This document shows, piece by piece, positions 1-10,713 of a DNA stretch of 64,000 nucleotides (position 1 is its first letter; every line of letters begins with the position of its first letter). The stretch comes from Leptodactylus fallax (taxonomy: Eukaryota; Chordata; Amphibia; Anura; Leptodactylidae): positions 744,001 to 808,000 of the forward strand of contig CAMRHE010000036.1 in the NCBI GenBank assembly GCA_947044405.1, in the 5' to 3' direction. The notes beneath the pieces were generated by a model. That model was not told the origin of the DNA. It saw only the letters and a list, made by a program, of their open reading frames with translations, and did no database searches. The position numbers were made by a program, and so were the translations under genes.

Positions 1-986
1 AGGACCTCTGCAATTCTCCCTGGCATGCTCTCAATCAACTTCTGGACCAAATCCTGACTGATAGCAGTCCATTCTTGCAGAATCAATGCTTTAATTTTGT
101 CTGAATTTGTTGGTTTTTGTTTGTCCACCCGTCTCTTGATGATTGACCACAAGTTCTCAATGGGATTAAGATCTGGGGAGTTTCCAGGCCATGGACCCAA
201 AATCTCTATGTTTTGTTCCCTGAGCCATTTAGTTATCACCTTTGCTTTATGGCAAGGTGCTCCATCATGCTGGAAAAGGCATTGTTGAGCGCCAAACTCC
301 TCTTGGACGGTTGGGAGAAGTTGCTCTTGGAGGACATTCTGGTTCCATTCTTTATTCATGGCTGTGTTTTTAGGCAAGACTGTGAGAGAGCCGATTCCCT
401 TGGCTGAGAAGCAACCCCACACATGAATGGTTTCAGGATGCTTTACAGTTGGCATGAGACAAGACTGGTGGTAGCGCTCACCTCTTCTTCTCCGAATAAG
501 CTGTTTTCCAGATGTTCCAAACAATCGAAAAGGGGATTCATCAGAGAAAATGACTTTACCCCAGTCCTTGGCAGTCCACTCCCTGTACCTTTTGCAGAAT
601 ATCAGTCTGTCCCTGATGTTTTTTCTGGAGAGAAGTGGCTTCTTTGCTGCCCTCCTTGAGACTAGGCCTTGCTCCAAGAGTCTCCGCCTCACAGTGCGTG
701 CAGATGCACTCACACCTGCCTGCTGCCATTCCTCAGCAAGCTCTGCACTGCTGGTACCCCGATCCCGCAGCTGAAACACTTTTAAGAGACGGTCCTGCCG
801 CTTGCTGGTCTTTCTTGGGCGCCCTGGAGCCTTTTTGGCACCAATGGAACCTCTCTCCTTGAAGTTCTTGATGATGCGATAGATTGTTGACTGAGGTGCA
901 ATCTTTCTAGCTGCAATACTCTTCCCAGTTAGGCCATTTTTGTGCAGTGCAATGATGACTGCACGTGTTTCTTTAGAGATAACCAT
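1..986 (-). CDS. Tc1-like transposase (DD35E), partial at window edge
   Basis: This is a cut-and-paste transposase acting in the nucleus on its own terminal repeats. The reading frame starts at the ATG whose complement is at 984-986, in a strong context (ACC before, G after). It runs off the window start with no stop seen. It aligns without gaps to the complete 354-residue copy at 9522-10586, and the visible part covers the N-terminal helix-turn-helix region, the GRPR basic motif and the catalytic Asp, Asp and Glu region. Substitutions I noticed against copy 2 change Gln to Glu and Tyr-Lys to Asn-Gln near the middle. The frame may be intact, but its 3' end lies outside the window. Confidence 0.85.
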   Translation of the reverse strand, partial: MVISKETRAVIIALHKNGLTGKSIAARKIAPQSTIYRIIKNFKERGSIGAKKAPGRPRKTSKRQDRLLKVFQLRDRGTSSAELAEEWQQAGVSASARTVRRRLLEQGLVSRRAAKKPLLSRKNIRDRLIFCKRYREWTAKDWGKVIFSDESPFRLFGTSGKQLIRRRRGERYHQSCLMPTVKHPETIHVWGCFSAKGIGSLTVLPKNTAMNKEWNQNVLQEQLLPTVQEEFGAQQCLFQHDGAPCHKAKVITKWLREQNIEILGPWPGNSPDLNPIENLWSIIKRRVDKQKPTNSDKIKALILQEWTAISQDLVQKLIESMPGRIAEV

Positions 987-1359
987 GGTTAACAGAAGAG
1001 AAACAATGATGGCAAGCACCAGCCTCCTTTTAAAGTGTCCAGTGGTGTCATTCTTACTTAATCATGACAGATTGATCTCCAGCCCTGTCCTCATCAACAC
1101 CCACACCTGTGTTAATGGAGCAATCACTGAAACGATGTTAGGTGGTCCTTTTAAGGCAGGGCTGCAATGATGTTGAAATGTGTTTTGGGGGATAAAGTTC
1201 ATTTTCTAGGCAAATATTGACTTTGCAAGTAATTGCTGTTAAGCTGATCACTCTTTATAACATTCTGGAGTATATGCAAATTGCCATTAGAAAAACTGAA
1301 GCAGTAGACTTTGTAAAAATTAATATTTGTATCATTCTCAAAACTTTTGGCCATGACTG
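1..1359 (-). mobile_element. Tc1-like DD35E transposon, copy 1 (cut by window start)
   Basis: This is the reverse-strand copy of the element seen complete at 9149-10711. Its outer end lies at 1359, reading ...TTTTGGCCATGACTG, and is followed by the target dinucleotide TA at 1360-1361. Position p here corresponds to position 10508-p in copy 2, and I saw no indel from base 97 to 1170. The window edge removes the last part of the transposase gene and the other terminal repeat. Differences from copy 2 are scattered single bases, so the insertion looks young. Confidence 0.93.
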
Positions 1360-1361
1360 TA

Positions 1362-2874
1362 TAAACATTACGAAATTTGATCAATTTCTAAGTATAAAAA
1401 GATAAATATTTTCCGCTAGTAGAAACAGGCTACGCTTTATAGCTTCTTTGCATCAAAGATTTTAACATATAAAAACTACGAATGGTATTTATATCATTAT
1501 TGATCATTATACTTGGACCAGGCAAAAGCATTACAACCAGAACTTACACTTTACACCATCCAAATATCAAAATGTTTGAAGAATTTCAGTGATGTTGAAT
1601 AAGATTATAAGAGGAGCAGCAGTTCCTGACAGAATCCATCAAGTTTTGATTTTTATAACTGAGGTACAATTTTCATGTACAAGCGGGCTTTGAGTTAAAG
1701 CACATTAGACCTTTTCAGCCATCCTTTTATTAGGAATAACATCTATTTGGTTTTCTACTTGTTCAATGCAAGATACTCAAACGTACAAAAATGACAGCTA
1801 CTGTATAGCATGTGAATGCCGAGATTCAATTGTGAATGCAACTAAAAAGTAATCTAAGCATGAAGTGTAAAGTCAGAATTATTCACAACTAGCAAAGGCC
1901 AGTGGTCTATAGCCATTTTAGAATAGGTTGACACTATTATGTTCAAATTTAGTTCTTAGTTTTGTTGTACTTTTGCATTAGACAATCTTCTGTGTATCCT
2001 ACCATGAAGTCTTCCGCCACTTGATTTTATGTTGGTATGAAAACCCACAAAACCTTGTGCCACAAACCCACATGTTTTTTTCCATTTCACCTTTTTTCTC
2101 CTTATCTTCAGAGGCTGCATTACCCTAATGAAGAGTTAAAGGCAATGTATCACCAGAAAATGATATTTTTTTAAACCAAGTTTTTATGTAAAATATTTTT
2201 TAATAATTTTTGTATATGTATGTTTTTATTAATTTTCCATGTTACTATCTGGATTTTAACAAAGTACTATATCCAGCAGTTTTCACTCTGGCTATTAAGC
2301 CCAATAATAGACAAAGCCTAATAAAAGACTAACACTTAGCAATTTTGTAGGGGTTTTCTTTGAAGTCGTAATCTCATTGACATCACAGAGGATTACAATA
2401 GACGATAGCACCTCTATTGATATCTCCACTGATGGCATCCACTACTGACATCAGATGATGTCACAGCTCATCTACTCCCCTCCCTGCAAAGATCATGTCT
2501 CAAATACCTTAGTGAGTTAGCTTCAGACTGTTTCTGACTTGTTGACCATCTAATGTAAATTACTCCCCTGATGGCAGATGTTGGGAGAAAGAAAGACTTG
2601 GCTGGTCGTGTTGGATTTCAACATGCCTGATCCTTTTCTTCTCAGGGGAGATAAGCCACTGCCAAAGATGTCTGACACTGTTTTACTCTCATTTTCTCAT
2701 AGAGGGCACATATATTCAAGCAAGCCAAGTGTGCATGTGTATTTGGGTGGGGGAGGTACAGCTGTTTGCTGTACAAAAAGCTATCTTATATGTATTGTCA
2801 GCCTTAGGCTTTATGTTAGGTTTGCATCGTAATAGGCACTCAAACATACAAAGAAAAATAAAAGAAAATGTCTG
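1362..2874. other. Unassigned AT-rich interval
   Basis: I see no gene here. A stretch beginning at the TTAA near 2134 resembles the start of a TTAA-flanked miniature element (TTAAAGGCAATGTATCACC), but I could not find a matching right end. The remainder is unique-looking AT-rich DNA. Confidence 0.4.
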
Positions 2875-3088
2875 AGGCTAAGCCCCACATTGTAGAAAAG
2901 GCTTTCTTGTTGCAGATTTTGCGGTGGTTTTTTGAGCAGAATTGAAGAAGGGATACCTATAAGTGCTTCCTTCCTAAGCATTATATTTTATATTTCTTTC
3001 GTAGCAACTCCTGGGTTTAGCTCAAAGAAACGCATCAAAACGTGCGACAAAAAAAAAGTAGCTTTTCCGCAATGTGGGGTTCCAGCCT
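2875..3088. mobile_element. Short palindromic MITE, GGCTAAG-CCCCAC family
   Basis: Its ends are inverted repeats of each other: AGGCTAAGCCCCACATTG on the left and CAATGTGGGGTTCCAGCCT on the right. The same terminal sequence flanks the nested element at 48892-49226, so this is a dispersed family. It has no coding capacity. No target duplication is convincing; a TGA on each side is possible. Confidence 0.65.
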
Positions 3089-4394
3089 GAATCTATTGTG
3101 TTGAAACTCAGGGTATACAGTACATAGAGGAACTGTTCATGGTTTCTACTTCAAAAGTAGTGTGAAAGCATCACATTGGGCACAAACATATTTATATTTA
3201 AACAATGTATAATAAATATGTCATATATTTTTGGTGTTATGGAAATTTACATAGATTGATAAATGATAATATGTTTGGAATCATGTTAGTAGATATTTAC
3301 TGCACATTTCTAGCCCCATGATACAGTAAGTCCATACATATATTTACCAAAAGTACTTTATGCTCCTTGGTTATTGTGGCCCTGTCTAATTACATCCCTG
3401 GAGTTAGCAAAGTAATTTCTAGAAACTCTCCCTGTATATAGAGCAAAGAACTTGTCAGATAAGAAGTGTCTTCATTAAGAAATTATCTTTCTAAAATTAT
3501 CTATGGAAAAAGGCAGCTGATGTGCTGCTGAAAAAATATTATCTGCCTCAACCACCTCAGCTGAAAAACTCAAATGCACTTGTCGTTTGTAACGCAGCAG
3601 AACATATTTTATTCATGATGCAGCTTAGACTGAATGTAGGAAAATGTTTGAAAGGCGGTACAGGAATTTGCATATTCCCAGATGAGAAGTGTTACTCAGC
3701 TGTTCTTATAAACAAAAGAGAACTCTGCAATTTTCTGTCATTTCTGATGATCTGCACACAAGAAAAATATACATGGCATATTTTATGCTATGCAACAATC
3801 CTCTAATGAAATAAAGTGCCAATGGGGTCTAAACTAGCACTAATAACCTAAAACATAAACTATAAGTCACTTGTCCTAAAATTGGCAATGAATGAATCTT
3901 CTATTCCACATTAAAATGTGATTTATCTTTTGCGCTGCTCTGAATCACAAACTTCGTGAATTATTTCTACCATCTATAAATTAAATATCATGAACACTAC
4001 AATATAATTATTTAACATTCAGTAATACATAATGTAATATATTACATACCGTATATTGAGTGATATGGTGCACAGAAGTTTTTATCTACTACAATTTATC
4101 AGTGTACTCTAACCTACAAGAGACTCTTATGAATCTCAAACATTTAGCAAACACTATTCACAATCAGTGGGTTTGGAGAGTCTCGTTGTCTTATTGCCTT
4201 ACAGAGAGAAACAGGCACAAGTGTCTACGTCTGCTTTTCATTTACAGTCATAAGAAAGGGAAAGTCTACTGATGTGTCAAGCAGAATGTGCTTCAATTCC
4301 AAGACATGGCCACTTATCACAAGAGTTAAAAGAGCATCCCTAGAATCTAGTGCTGGTGCCCATACATTACACTTAGCAGCATTGCATCAACTAT
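3089..4394. other. Unassigned AT-rich interval
   Basis: I see no gene, RNA or recognisable repeat. The 94-codon open frame at 3522-3806 has no features that support coding. Confidence 0.4.
4382..4394 (+). repeat. Target-site duplication, left (13 bp)
   Basis: TTGCATCAACTAT here is repeated exactly at 4698-4710. The pair brackets the palindromic element 4395-4697. Confidence 0.85.
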
Positions 4395-4697
4395 TGGAAG
4401 AGTGAAGAAATCAGACGATACCTTTTAGAGGCTAACTGAGTATATTTGATAAGTTTTGATAAGTAAGCTTTCAAGAGTCTAGCTCTCTTCTTCAGACATG
4501 GTGTTATACAAAAACTGAAAATTCACAGATTATTTATACTCTATACCATATAACACCATGTCTGAAGAAGAGAGCTAGACTCTTGAAAGCTTACTTATCA
4601 AAACTTATCAAATATACTCAGTTAGCCTCTAAAAGGTATCGCCTGATTTCTTCACTCTTCCACTACTTTCAATGGCTAACACGGTACAACATTATAC
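4395..4697. mobile_element. Palindromic retroelement-like repeat with hammerhead-like arms, short copy
   Basis: Two long inverted arms (about 4395-4512 and 4550-4665) flank a short AT-rich spacer. A right-hand tail ends in a run also found at the end of 58616-59334. Perfect 13-bp direct repeats flank it. Long perfect duplications point to target-primed or similar retroposition rather than TA or TTAA transposition. Each arm carries a CTGAAGA...GAAA motif around a short stem, resembling the hammerhead ribozymes known from Penelope-like elements. No protein is encoded. Assignment to Penelope-type ends is inference. Confidence 0.6.
4560..4600 (+). ncRNA. Hammerhead-ribozyme-like motif, right arm
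   Basis: CTGAAGA (4562-4568) fits the conserved box CUGANGA. GAAA at 4585-4588 fits the second box. Between them AAGAG and CTCTT can pair, although this stem uses the last base of the first box. The mirror motif lies in the left arm on the minus strand (4469-4495). Stem I and a clear cleavage site are not evident, so activity is doubtful. Confidence 0.35.
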
Positions 4698-4710
4698 TTG
4701 CATCAACTAT

Positions 4711-5052
4711 GGCACAGCATGACTGAAATGTAACTCCAGGAACAGAATTATGTCATGGGTATTGAGCTCCTACACAAAAGTATTATAGAAGGATAAGGCG
4801 TGCCACTTGGTTTCACACTAAATTGTATTGTTTGGTTGTTTATGCTAAGAACCGAAAGTAAATTGATAATTTGTGAAATATATCTTTATATATTTCACAG
4901 ACATTTTAACTTTGTTCTTTAAGACTACCACTTACATCTATGTTCTAAGTTTAAAAAACTAGAACCCCTGTCCTAAACTTTTTACTATTTCTTCCCAGTA
5001 CAGATACAGAGGTCATTTACTAAAGCTCAAGACGTTTTAGTAGATTTGTGCT
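4711..5052. other. Unassigned interval
   Basis: I see no gene or recognisable repeat between the palindromic element and the TTAA element that follows. Confidence 0.4.
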
Positions 5053-5056
5053 TTAA

Positions 5057-5554
5057 AGGGGTATTCCCATGAACATAATCACATCTATATTTGTAGATAA
5101 GTAAAAGTTAAACATTTTTGCAAATATAAGTAGTTAAAAATTCTGCAGAGTTTTAAAGATTTTCTCTAACTATCTTAGTGCTGACAGTCTGTTTTCCTGA
5201 TCGGTTGCCAATGGATACGACCACAAATGCAGAAACTTTCTGTGGTCTGGGACTTGTCAGGAACTCAGCCATTATTTTCTTATTGTAGCTGTGTTATCAG
5301 GCAGGGACACTACATGTATCAGAAGATATCCCGGCCACAAAAAGGAAGTCATGGCTGATTTTCTGAGCTTAGAAAGGTCCTGAATTCATGGTCGTATCCA
5401 TTGGCAACCGATCAAGACAACAACTTGTGACCACAAGATACTTAGAGAAAATCTTTAAAACTCTGCAAAATGTTTAATTACTTATATTTGCAAAAATGTT
5501 TAACTTTTAATTATCTACAAATTTAAAAATGGTTATGTTCCTGGGAATACCCCT
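5057..5554. mobile_element. TTAA-flanked palindromic MITE (piggyBac-like)
   Basis: TTAA lies at 5053-5056 and 5555-5558. The ends are inverted: AGGGGTATTCCCATGAAC on the left, and GTTCCTGGGAATACCCCT on the right. The inverted pairing continues for over 100 bp on each side; for example, GGTTGCCAATGGATACGACC near 5205 is mirrored near 5395. TTAA duplication is the mark of piggyBac-type transposition. No protein is encoded, so this would be a non-autonomous derivative. Confidence 0.8.
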
Positions 5555-5558
5555 TTAA

Positions 5559-6158
5559 GCTCAGTGATCTTTATGTGAAACCTTTCCTATCTTACAGCCT
5601 GATGACTTTATATGGTCATATATCTTCCTGTTTGCTTTAAGAATAGGGATTAGCAATAGAAGATATATGTTCCCAAGTGCAAGCATAGGAAGTTTCTTGA
5701 TATTTCATTGGAATAATGGCTTATCACCCTTTGAAAATATAAAATAATGTTATAATTAAAAGACAATTCCGGAAGCATTTGTAGCCTTTTCGCTGCTCTT
5801 ATAAAGCCTCTTTGATCAAAATTAATACATGGACAGAGATTCATTCAGCAATGATAAAGATAAATTAAGACAAGGGAAGCCTGAATGTAATTCTTCCTTG
5901 GCTATTTCTTGTGTAATGAACTGAGCAGATCAGAGTCAGTAGATCATTACAAGAATTTAGTTTTAGGGTTTTTTCTTTGGAAAAAGAGCTCAGTTTGCCC
6001 ATGTCTAGTAATAATTCACTGTTATTGTATAAACAATGCAAAATCATTAGTGGACGTAATAGAATTTTAATAGTTTCTATAGCGTTTGTTCCCTCACAAA
6101 GTCCAGCATGTTAGGTACAGTATGATCTACAAGTCACAGATACCGCTAATGCTTAAAA
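5559..6158. other. Unassigned interval
   Basis: I see no gene. The small open frames on the minus strand (5650-5844, 5865-6047) show no domain or repeat signature. Confidence 0.4.
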
Positions 6159-6311
6159 CAGAGACGTAACTGTAGTGGGTGCAGTGGTAGCGCTTACTAT
6201 TGGGCCACATAAAACATAAAATACCACTATGCTTTTTTGGCATAGGGTAAGTAGGGTCCCCATTACAGATTTTGCATTGGGGCCCAGGATCTTCAAGCTA
6301 CACATCTGGCC
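6159..6311. mobile_element. Possible short hAT-like MITE
   Basis: The left end CAGAGACGTAACTGTAG and the inverted right end CTTCAAGCTACACATCTG are imperfect inverted repeats of the type seen in hAT MITEs (CAG..GCGTAACT). The interior carries GGGCC-rich segments similar to those in the element at 39627-40595. The 8-bp flanks do not match well, so this call is tentative. Confidence 0.4.
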
Positions 6312-6679
6312 AAAAGTACACTGTTATCTTTATTCAAGGCTAAGGGTTCCATGCAACGTTCATCAACACTTGGGTTTCTTTCTTATAATACTATAAGGTT
6401 AGATCTGAATAGGGGTGTCAAACTTAGCAAGAAGAAAAAAAGTTGTGAATGTAGGAAAAAGGATGACATCTTTGAAGGCACTATGCAGAGATTGGAAAAT
6501 TCTGGAATAATTCCGTCTGATATTCTAAATTTTATATATTTATTAACCTCTAAAATGGTTGGTACTAGACACTTAACACATACAGAAAATACATGTAGCG
6601 GTTATCAAACCAATGCAAGTGGAAAGCAACATGACACGATGCACAAACTAAAAATGGGAATAAAAAGAAGAAAAGGAAA

Positions 6680-7690
6680 TATTACCAACACAAGCCTATG
6701 ATTTGTTCTCTTGGCTCTGGATGTTGAGCTCAGGGTGTGTACTTAAAGCAGTCCAAAAGCATGCATACGGGCATGCTATTCCAGTGGCAGCACCCCCTTG
6801 GCTCTGGGCGATGTTGTTCACATGACTTTCAGCAGGAGAAGACATATAGAAAATTACCAGAACAAGTAGATAGTCCATTTCTCTGAGCCCATGTGGTAGG
6901 CTTCAGGGTTCTTCCTTAAGCAAGTTAAAGAGCATGCATCTCTTACATGCTGTTATATCTCTTCCAGGATAACAAAGAGTCTCAGGCCGCATATTTAGGC
7001 CACATAGTTGGAGTCTGAACCATCACCTGCTCTCAGATCTCCAACAGGAACAACAAAGACAAAAGACCCCCCTCTTCCTGGTCTGAGAACTTTTAACTAA
7101 AAAGGTCTCCTCCCTAAATGATGTCACTAACAGGAGGAGTCCCATCCTCCTTCCTCAACTCTCTATAACCATCTTTCCTTATATTTCCTCACCCGATGAC
7201 TGTAGAGGGCAGGCGGTATGATAGGGTTCGTGGCAAGATCCCAATCGTGTAGACACAATGGATGACACCCCATTCCTCTTTGGGTAAGGAGATCAGTGTC
7301 TGGACCTTTTCCGGTCCTTGAACCACGTCTTGTGGGTATTCTAGACGTGTTCCTAAGCCTGACGCATCTGGGAAATTTATCGGGGCGACTGTAAGAGGAC
7401 CCCCAGGGCAGATATTGTCATAAAACCATAATCCTTTTGTTCTGTAGCTCGTTCGATCTTGTCTAGGGACTGTGTGCAGAGCTCCCCCACCACGTCCTTG
7501 CAGGGGCTCCCCCTGCTCTGACAATGAATGTAACAAAGGTATGCAAATGGAGCTATAAATTGGACTACAAAGGGTTGTTGATTACAGAACTGACATACCA
7601 CATACCTCAAGCCTATGACCAAATGGCTGATAACCGACAGGAACCACACAATAAGAGTGAGTAGTAGTGCAAGAAATACATATCTGGGGC
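6680..7690. repeat. Unclassified repeat region with a degenerate ~174-bp direct duplication
   Basis: Two diverged tandem copies start near 6680 and 6854. They share ATTACCA.ACAAG, CTCTGAGC-like, CAGGGTT and AGCATGCAT segments. The sequence to about 7540 is GC-richer than its surroundings and contains overlapping minus-strand open frames (7189-7536, 7377-7796) with no recognisable domain. It could be part of an old LTR element, but I cannot identify gag, pol or env motifs. Confidence 0.35.
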
Positions 7691-7890
7691 TCTTATCATT
7701 ACAGTGGGCCTGTGTGATCAGTGCTCCATTCAATTCTAGGGGCAGTCCCATAGAAGTGAATGGAGCGCTGGTCACCCAAACGCACTGGTGCTCCATTCAC
7801 AAGGAGGGATAAGGGAGACTTTTGTTCCCCCGTCCTCCTGATGATTTGTCCTGTGGATAGGGGATAAGTGTCCATAACAGAACAACCACT
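7690..7890. mobile_element. 3' part of a TTAA-type MITE
   Basis: The right end reads GTCCATAACAGAACAACCACT followed by TTAA at 7891-7894. The adjacent AGGATAGGGGATAAGTGTCC-like text is mirrored at the left end of the fragment at 36550. Two GGAGC(G/A)C...GCTCCATTCA segments form an internal inverted repeat. The left end was not found. Confidence 0.5.
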
Positions 7891-7921
7891 TTAATGCTTT
7901 GTCAATCTGATTTTGCTTCAA

Positions 7922-7959
7922 TTTTTTTTTTTTTTTTTTTTTTTTGGGGGGGGGGGGGG
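7922..7959 (+). repeat. Poly-T followed by poly-G homopolymer
   Basis: About 24 T are followed directly by about 14 G. Lengths of such runs are prone to assembly and sequencing error. Confidence 0.9.
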
Positions 7960-8029
7960 AATTAGAAAAAATAGAAAGCAGGAGAGGGAAGTAAATTTGT
8001 TGTAAAAGGAAAGTTTGACAATCAATAAA

Positions 8030-8720
8030 TCATCCCAAAACCAACTTGTTAGGGTCTTCCCAGACGTAGCAATACCCTACACTACTGCAGCGGTCTGGGA
8101 GGAAGGACAGAGACAAGTGAGCCCTAATCTCACCCCAGCCACTGTCCCTTCCTATTGCCTCAGTTACCCTAAATGGTAAAATTACAACCTGAAGACGAGC
8201 CCTATACTGAGTAAGTGACAACACAGAACAGGACAAGACAAAACAACACAGAAGCAGAGTGAGCAAGCCAAGGGGTCGGTAACAAACGAGCAATGCAGTA
8301 CAGAATCAAAATCCAAGAGAATAGTCACAAGGCAAGCCAACGGTCAGAGAATCAGGTAATAAAGTAGCAAGGGATATAACAAGGAGAGCAGGCAAAGACA
8401 GTGCAATAACCGGCCACTTGCTGAGAAAGTGACATCCTGTATATAGAAAGTCTGGGCCCAGCCCCAGACCTGATAGGTACACAGGCTGTCAATCACACAG
8501 GTCAGGAAGAGATTAACTCTATGCAGTCCAGAGAGAAATGCTCAGAACACGGGTGTGGCTGGAAATCCATTACATTGTCTAGTACCATGTTCAGACTGAG
8601 CAACAAGAAACCTACACAAGGAACCAAACTGAATACGCCTCCTTCGCCGCAGCATGCGAGCGGAGGGTGGCACAGAGACCCGAACAGGCAGAGATGTTAC
8701 ACAACTTCTTCAGGAAGATT
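8030..8720. repeat. Unclassified GC-richer repeat-like region
   Basis: The composition changes sharply from the flanking AT-rich DNA. The text is rich in short purine-rich, repeated phrases (AACAAGACAAAAC, AGCAAGCCAAGG, CAAGGCAAGCCAACGG) that resemble untranslated parts of LTR retroelements. No LTR pair, primer-binding site or coding domain could be shown. The ORF at 8521-8889 has no recognisable domain. Confidence 0.3.
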
Positions 8721-9146
8721 TTTTATGAATTTAGATATCTTAGCAGGTGTGGTACTAGAAAAAAAAAAAGACTGTACGATATCATTCATAGAACAAAGCA
8801 GTATACACATTAAACTTGTAGAGTTGTTACTTCTTAGACAAGGTTCTCACAATTATGATATGAATAAAAAAGCAATATTCTGTTTATAACATGAGGTTGT
8901 CCACAGCATGTGCAAAACAAGTGATAGCCATACAGTGCCAGTTACCTAAGATCTCAGTTGTGGGACCACATTTTTTAAATATAAAGTGCAATTCAAGTGC
9001 TCAACATTCAGGCCAATGGACATTAAATGCTGAGCACATAGACCAAGAACAATTGTCACACACTGTTTAGAAGGCTCCAGAGACGCTAAATTACACCAGA
9101 AAATGAGCAAGTGATGTAAATGCTTATCTGTGATCTAGTTAAGCAG
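8721..9146. other. Unassigned interval
   Basis: I see no gene or repeat signature up to the target TA of the next transposon. Confidence 0.4.
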
Positions 9147-9148
9147 TA

Positions 9149-10711
9149 CAGTCATGGCCAAAAGTTTTGAGAATGATACAAATATTAATTTTTACAAAGT
9201 CTACTGCTTCAGTTTTTCTAATGGCAATTTGCATATACTCCAGAATGTTATAAAGAGTGATCAGCTTAACAGCAATTACTTGCAAAGTCAATATTTGCCT
9301 AGAAAATGAACTTTATCCCCCAAAACACATTTCAACATCATTGCAGCCCTGCCTTAAAAGGACCACCTAACATCGTTTCAGTGATTGCTCCATTAACACA
9401 GGTGTGGGTGTTGATGAGGACAGGGCTGGAGATCAATCTGTCATGATTAAGTAAGAATGACACCACTGGACACTTTAAAAGGAGGCTGGTGCTTGCCATC
9501 ATTGTTTCTCTTCTGTTAACCATGGTTATCTCTAAAGAAACACGTGCAGTCATCATTGCACTGCACAAAAATGGCCTAACTGGGAAGAGTATTGCAGCTA
9601 GAAAGATTGCACCTCAGTCAACAATCTATCGCATCATCAAGAACTTCAAGGAGAGAGGTTCCATTGGTGCCAAAAAGGCTCCAGGGCGCCCAAGAAAGAC
9701 CAGCAAGCGGCAGGACCGTCTCTTAAAAGTGTTTCAGCTGCGGGATCGGGGTACCAGCAGTGCAGAGCTTGCTGAGGAATGGCAGCAGGCAGGTGTGAGT
9801 GCATCTGCACGCACTGTGAGGCGGAGACTCTTGGAGCAAGGCCTAGTCTCAAGGAGGGCAGCAAAGAAGCCACTTCTCTCCAGAAAAAACATCAGGGACA
9901 GACTGATATTCTGCAAAAGGTACAGGGAGTGGACTGCCAAGGACTGGGGTAAAGTCATTTTCTCTGATGAATCCCCTTTTCGATTGTTTGGAACATCTGG
10001 AAAACAGCTTATTCGGAGAAGAAGAGGTGAGCGCTACCACCAGTCTTGTCTCATGCCAACTGTAAAGCATCCTGAAACCATTCATGTGTGGGGTTGCTTC
10101 TCAGCCAAGGGAATCGGCTCTCTCACAGTCTTGCCTAAAAACACAGCCATGAATAAAGAATGGTACAAGAATGTCCTCCAAGAGCAACTTCTCCCAACCG
10201 TCCAAGAGCAGTTTGGCGCTCAACAATGCCTTTTCCAGCATGATGGAGCACCTTGCCATAAAGCAAAGGTGATAACTAAATGGCTCAGGGAACAAAACAT
10301 AGAGATTTTGGGTCCATGGCCTGGAAACTCCCCAGATCTTAATCCCATTGAGAACTTGTGGTCAATCATCAAGAGACGGGTGGACAAACAAAAACCAACA
10401 AATTCAGACAAAATTAAAGCATTGATTCTGCAAGAATGGACTGCTATCAGTCAGGATTTGGTCCAGAAGTTGATTGAGAGCATGCCAGGGAGAATTGCAG
10501 AGGTCCTGAAGAAGAAGGGTCAACACTGCAAATATGGACTTGCTGCATTAACTCATTCTGTCGATATAAGCTTCTGTTACTCATAATATGAATGCAATTA
10601 TATTTCTGTATGTCATAAAAACATCTGACAAACACACATAAAAACCAGAGGGCAGCAGATCATGTGAAAATATAATATTTGTGTCATTCTCAAAACTTTT
10701 GGCCATGACTG
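9149..10711 (+). mobile_element. Tc1-like DD35E transposon, copy 2 (complete)
   Basis: This is a complete element of 1563 bp. Both ends carry the inverted repeat CAGTCATGGCCAAAAGTTTT, which continues as GAGAATGA.ACAAATATTA. TA lies at 9147-9148 and 10712-10713, the expected target duplication. It holds one open transposase frame. Ends, coding frame and duplication are all preserved, and it is the best preserved of the three copies in the window. Confidence 0.96.
9522..10586 (+). CDS. Tc1-like transposase with DD35E spacing, intact frame (354 aa)
   Basis: This enzyme excises and reinserts its own element at TA sites. I chose the ATG at 9522 because its context (ACC before, G after) is strong. 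An upstream in-frame extension to 9489 has only a GTG. Residues about 7-47 form a helix-turn-helix DNA-binding region, and GRPR lies at about 55-58. The catalytic triad is visible as FSDES (D149), QHDGAPCH (D241) and [11 protein letters not shown] (E277). Exactly 35 residues separate D241 from E277, one more than in classical Tc1 (34). The length is normal for the superfamily. Vertebrate DD35E Tc1 relatives have been described under the name Traveler; membership here is inference. The tail after HCKY extends to the stop at 10586. Confidence 0.93.
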   Translation: MVISKETRAVIIALHKNGLTGKSIAARKIAPQSTIYRIIKNFKERGSIGAKKAPGRPRKTSKRQDRLLKVFQLRDRGTSSAELAEEWQQAGVSASARTVRRRLLEQGLVSRRAAKKPLLSRKNIRDRLIFCKRYREWTAKDWGKVIFSDESPFRLFGTSGKQLIRRRRGERYHQSCLMPTVKHPETIHVWGCFSAKGIGSLTVLPKNTAMNKEWYKNVLQEQLLPTVQEQFGAQQCLFQHDGAPCHKAKVITKWLREQNIEILGPWPGNSPDLNPIENLWSIIKRRVDKQKPTNSDKIKALILQEWTAISQDLVQKLIESMPGRIAEVLKKKGQHCKYGLAALTHSVDISFCYS

Positions 10712-10713
10712 TA

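Noticed and set aside
97..1170. Plus-strand open frames (97-288, 213-407, 423-659, 550-774, 635-862, 940-1170), also mirrored at 9338-10411 and 23939-25009
   Set aside because: They are antisense shadows of the Tc1 transposase. Identical proteins recur at each copy only because the DNA is repeated.
7377..7796. 139-codon minus-strand frame with a hydrophobic segment, considered as a membrane or envelope protein
   Set aside because: The hydrophobic part partly falls inside a TTAA-type MITE, and no retroviral or membrane-protein motif is present.
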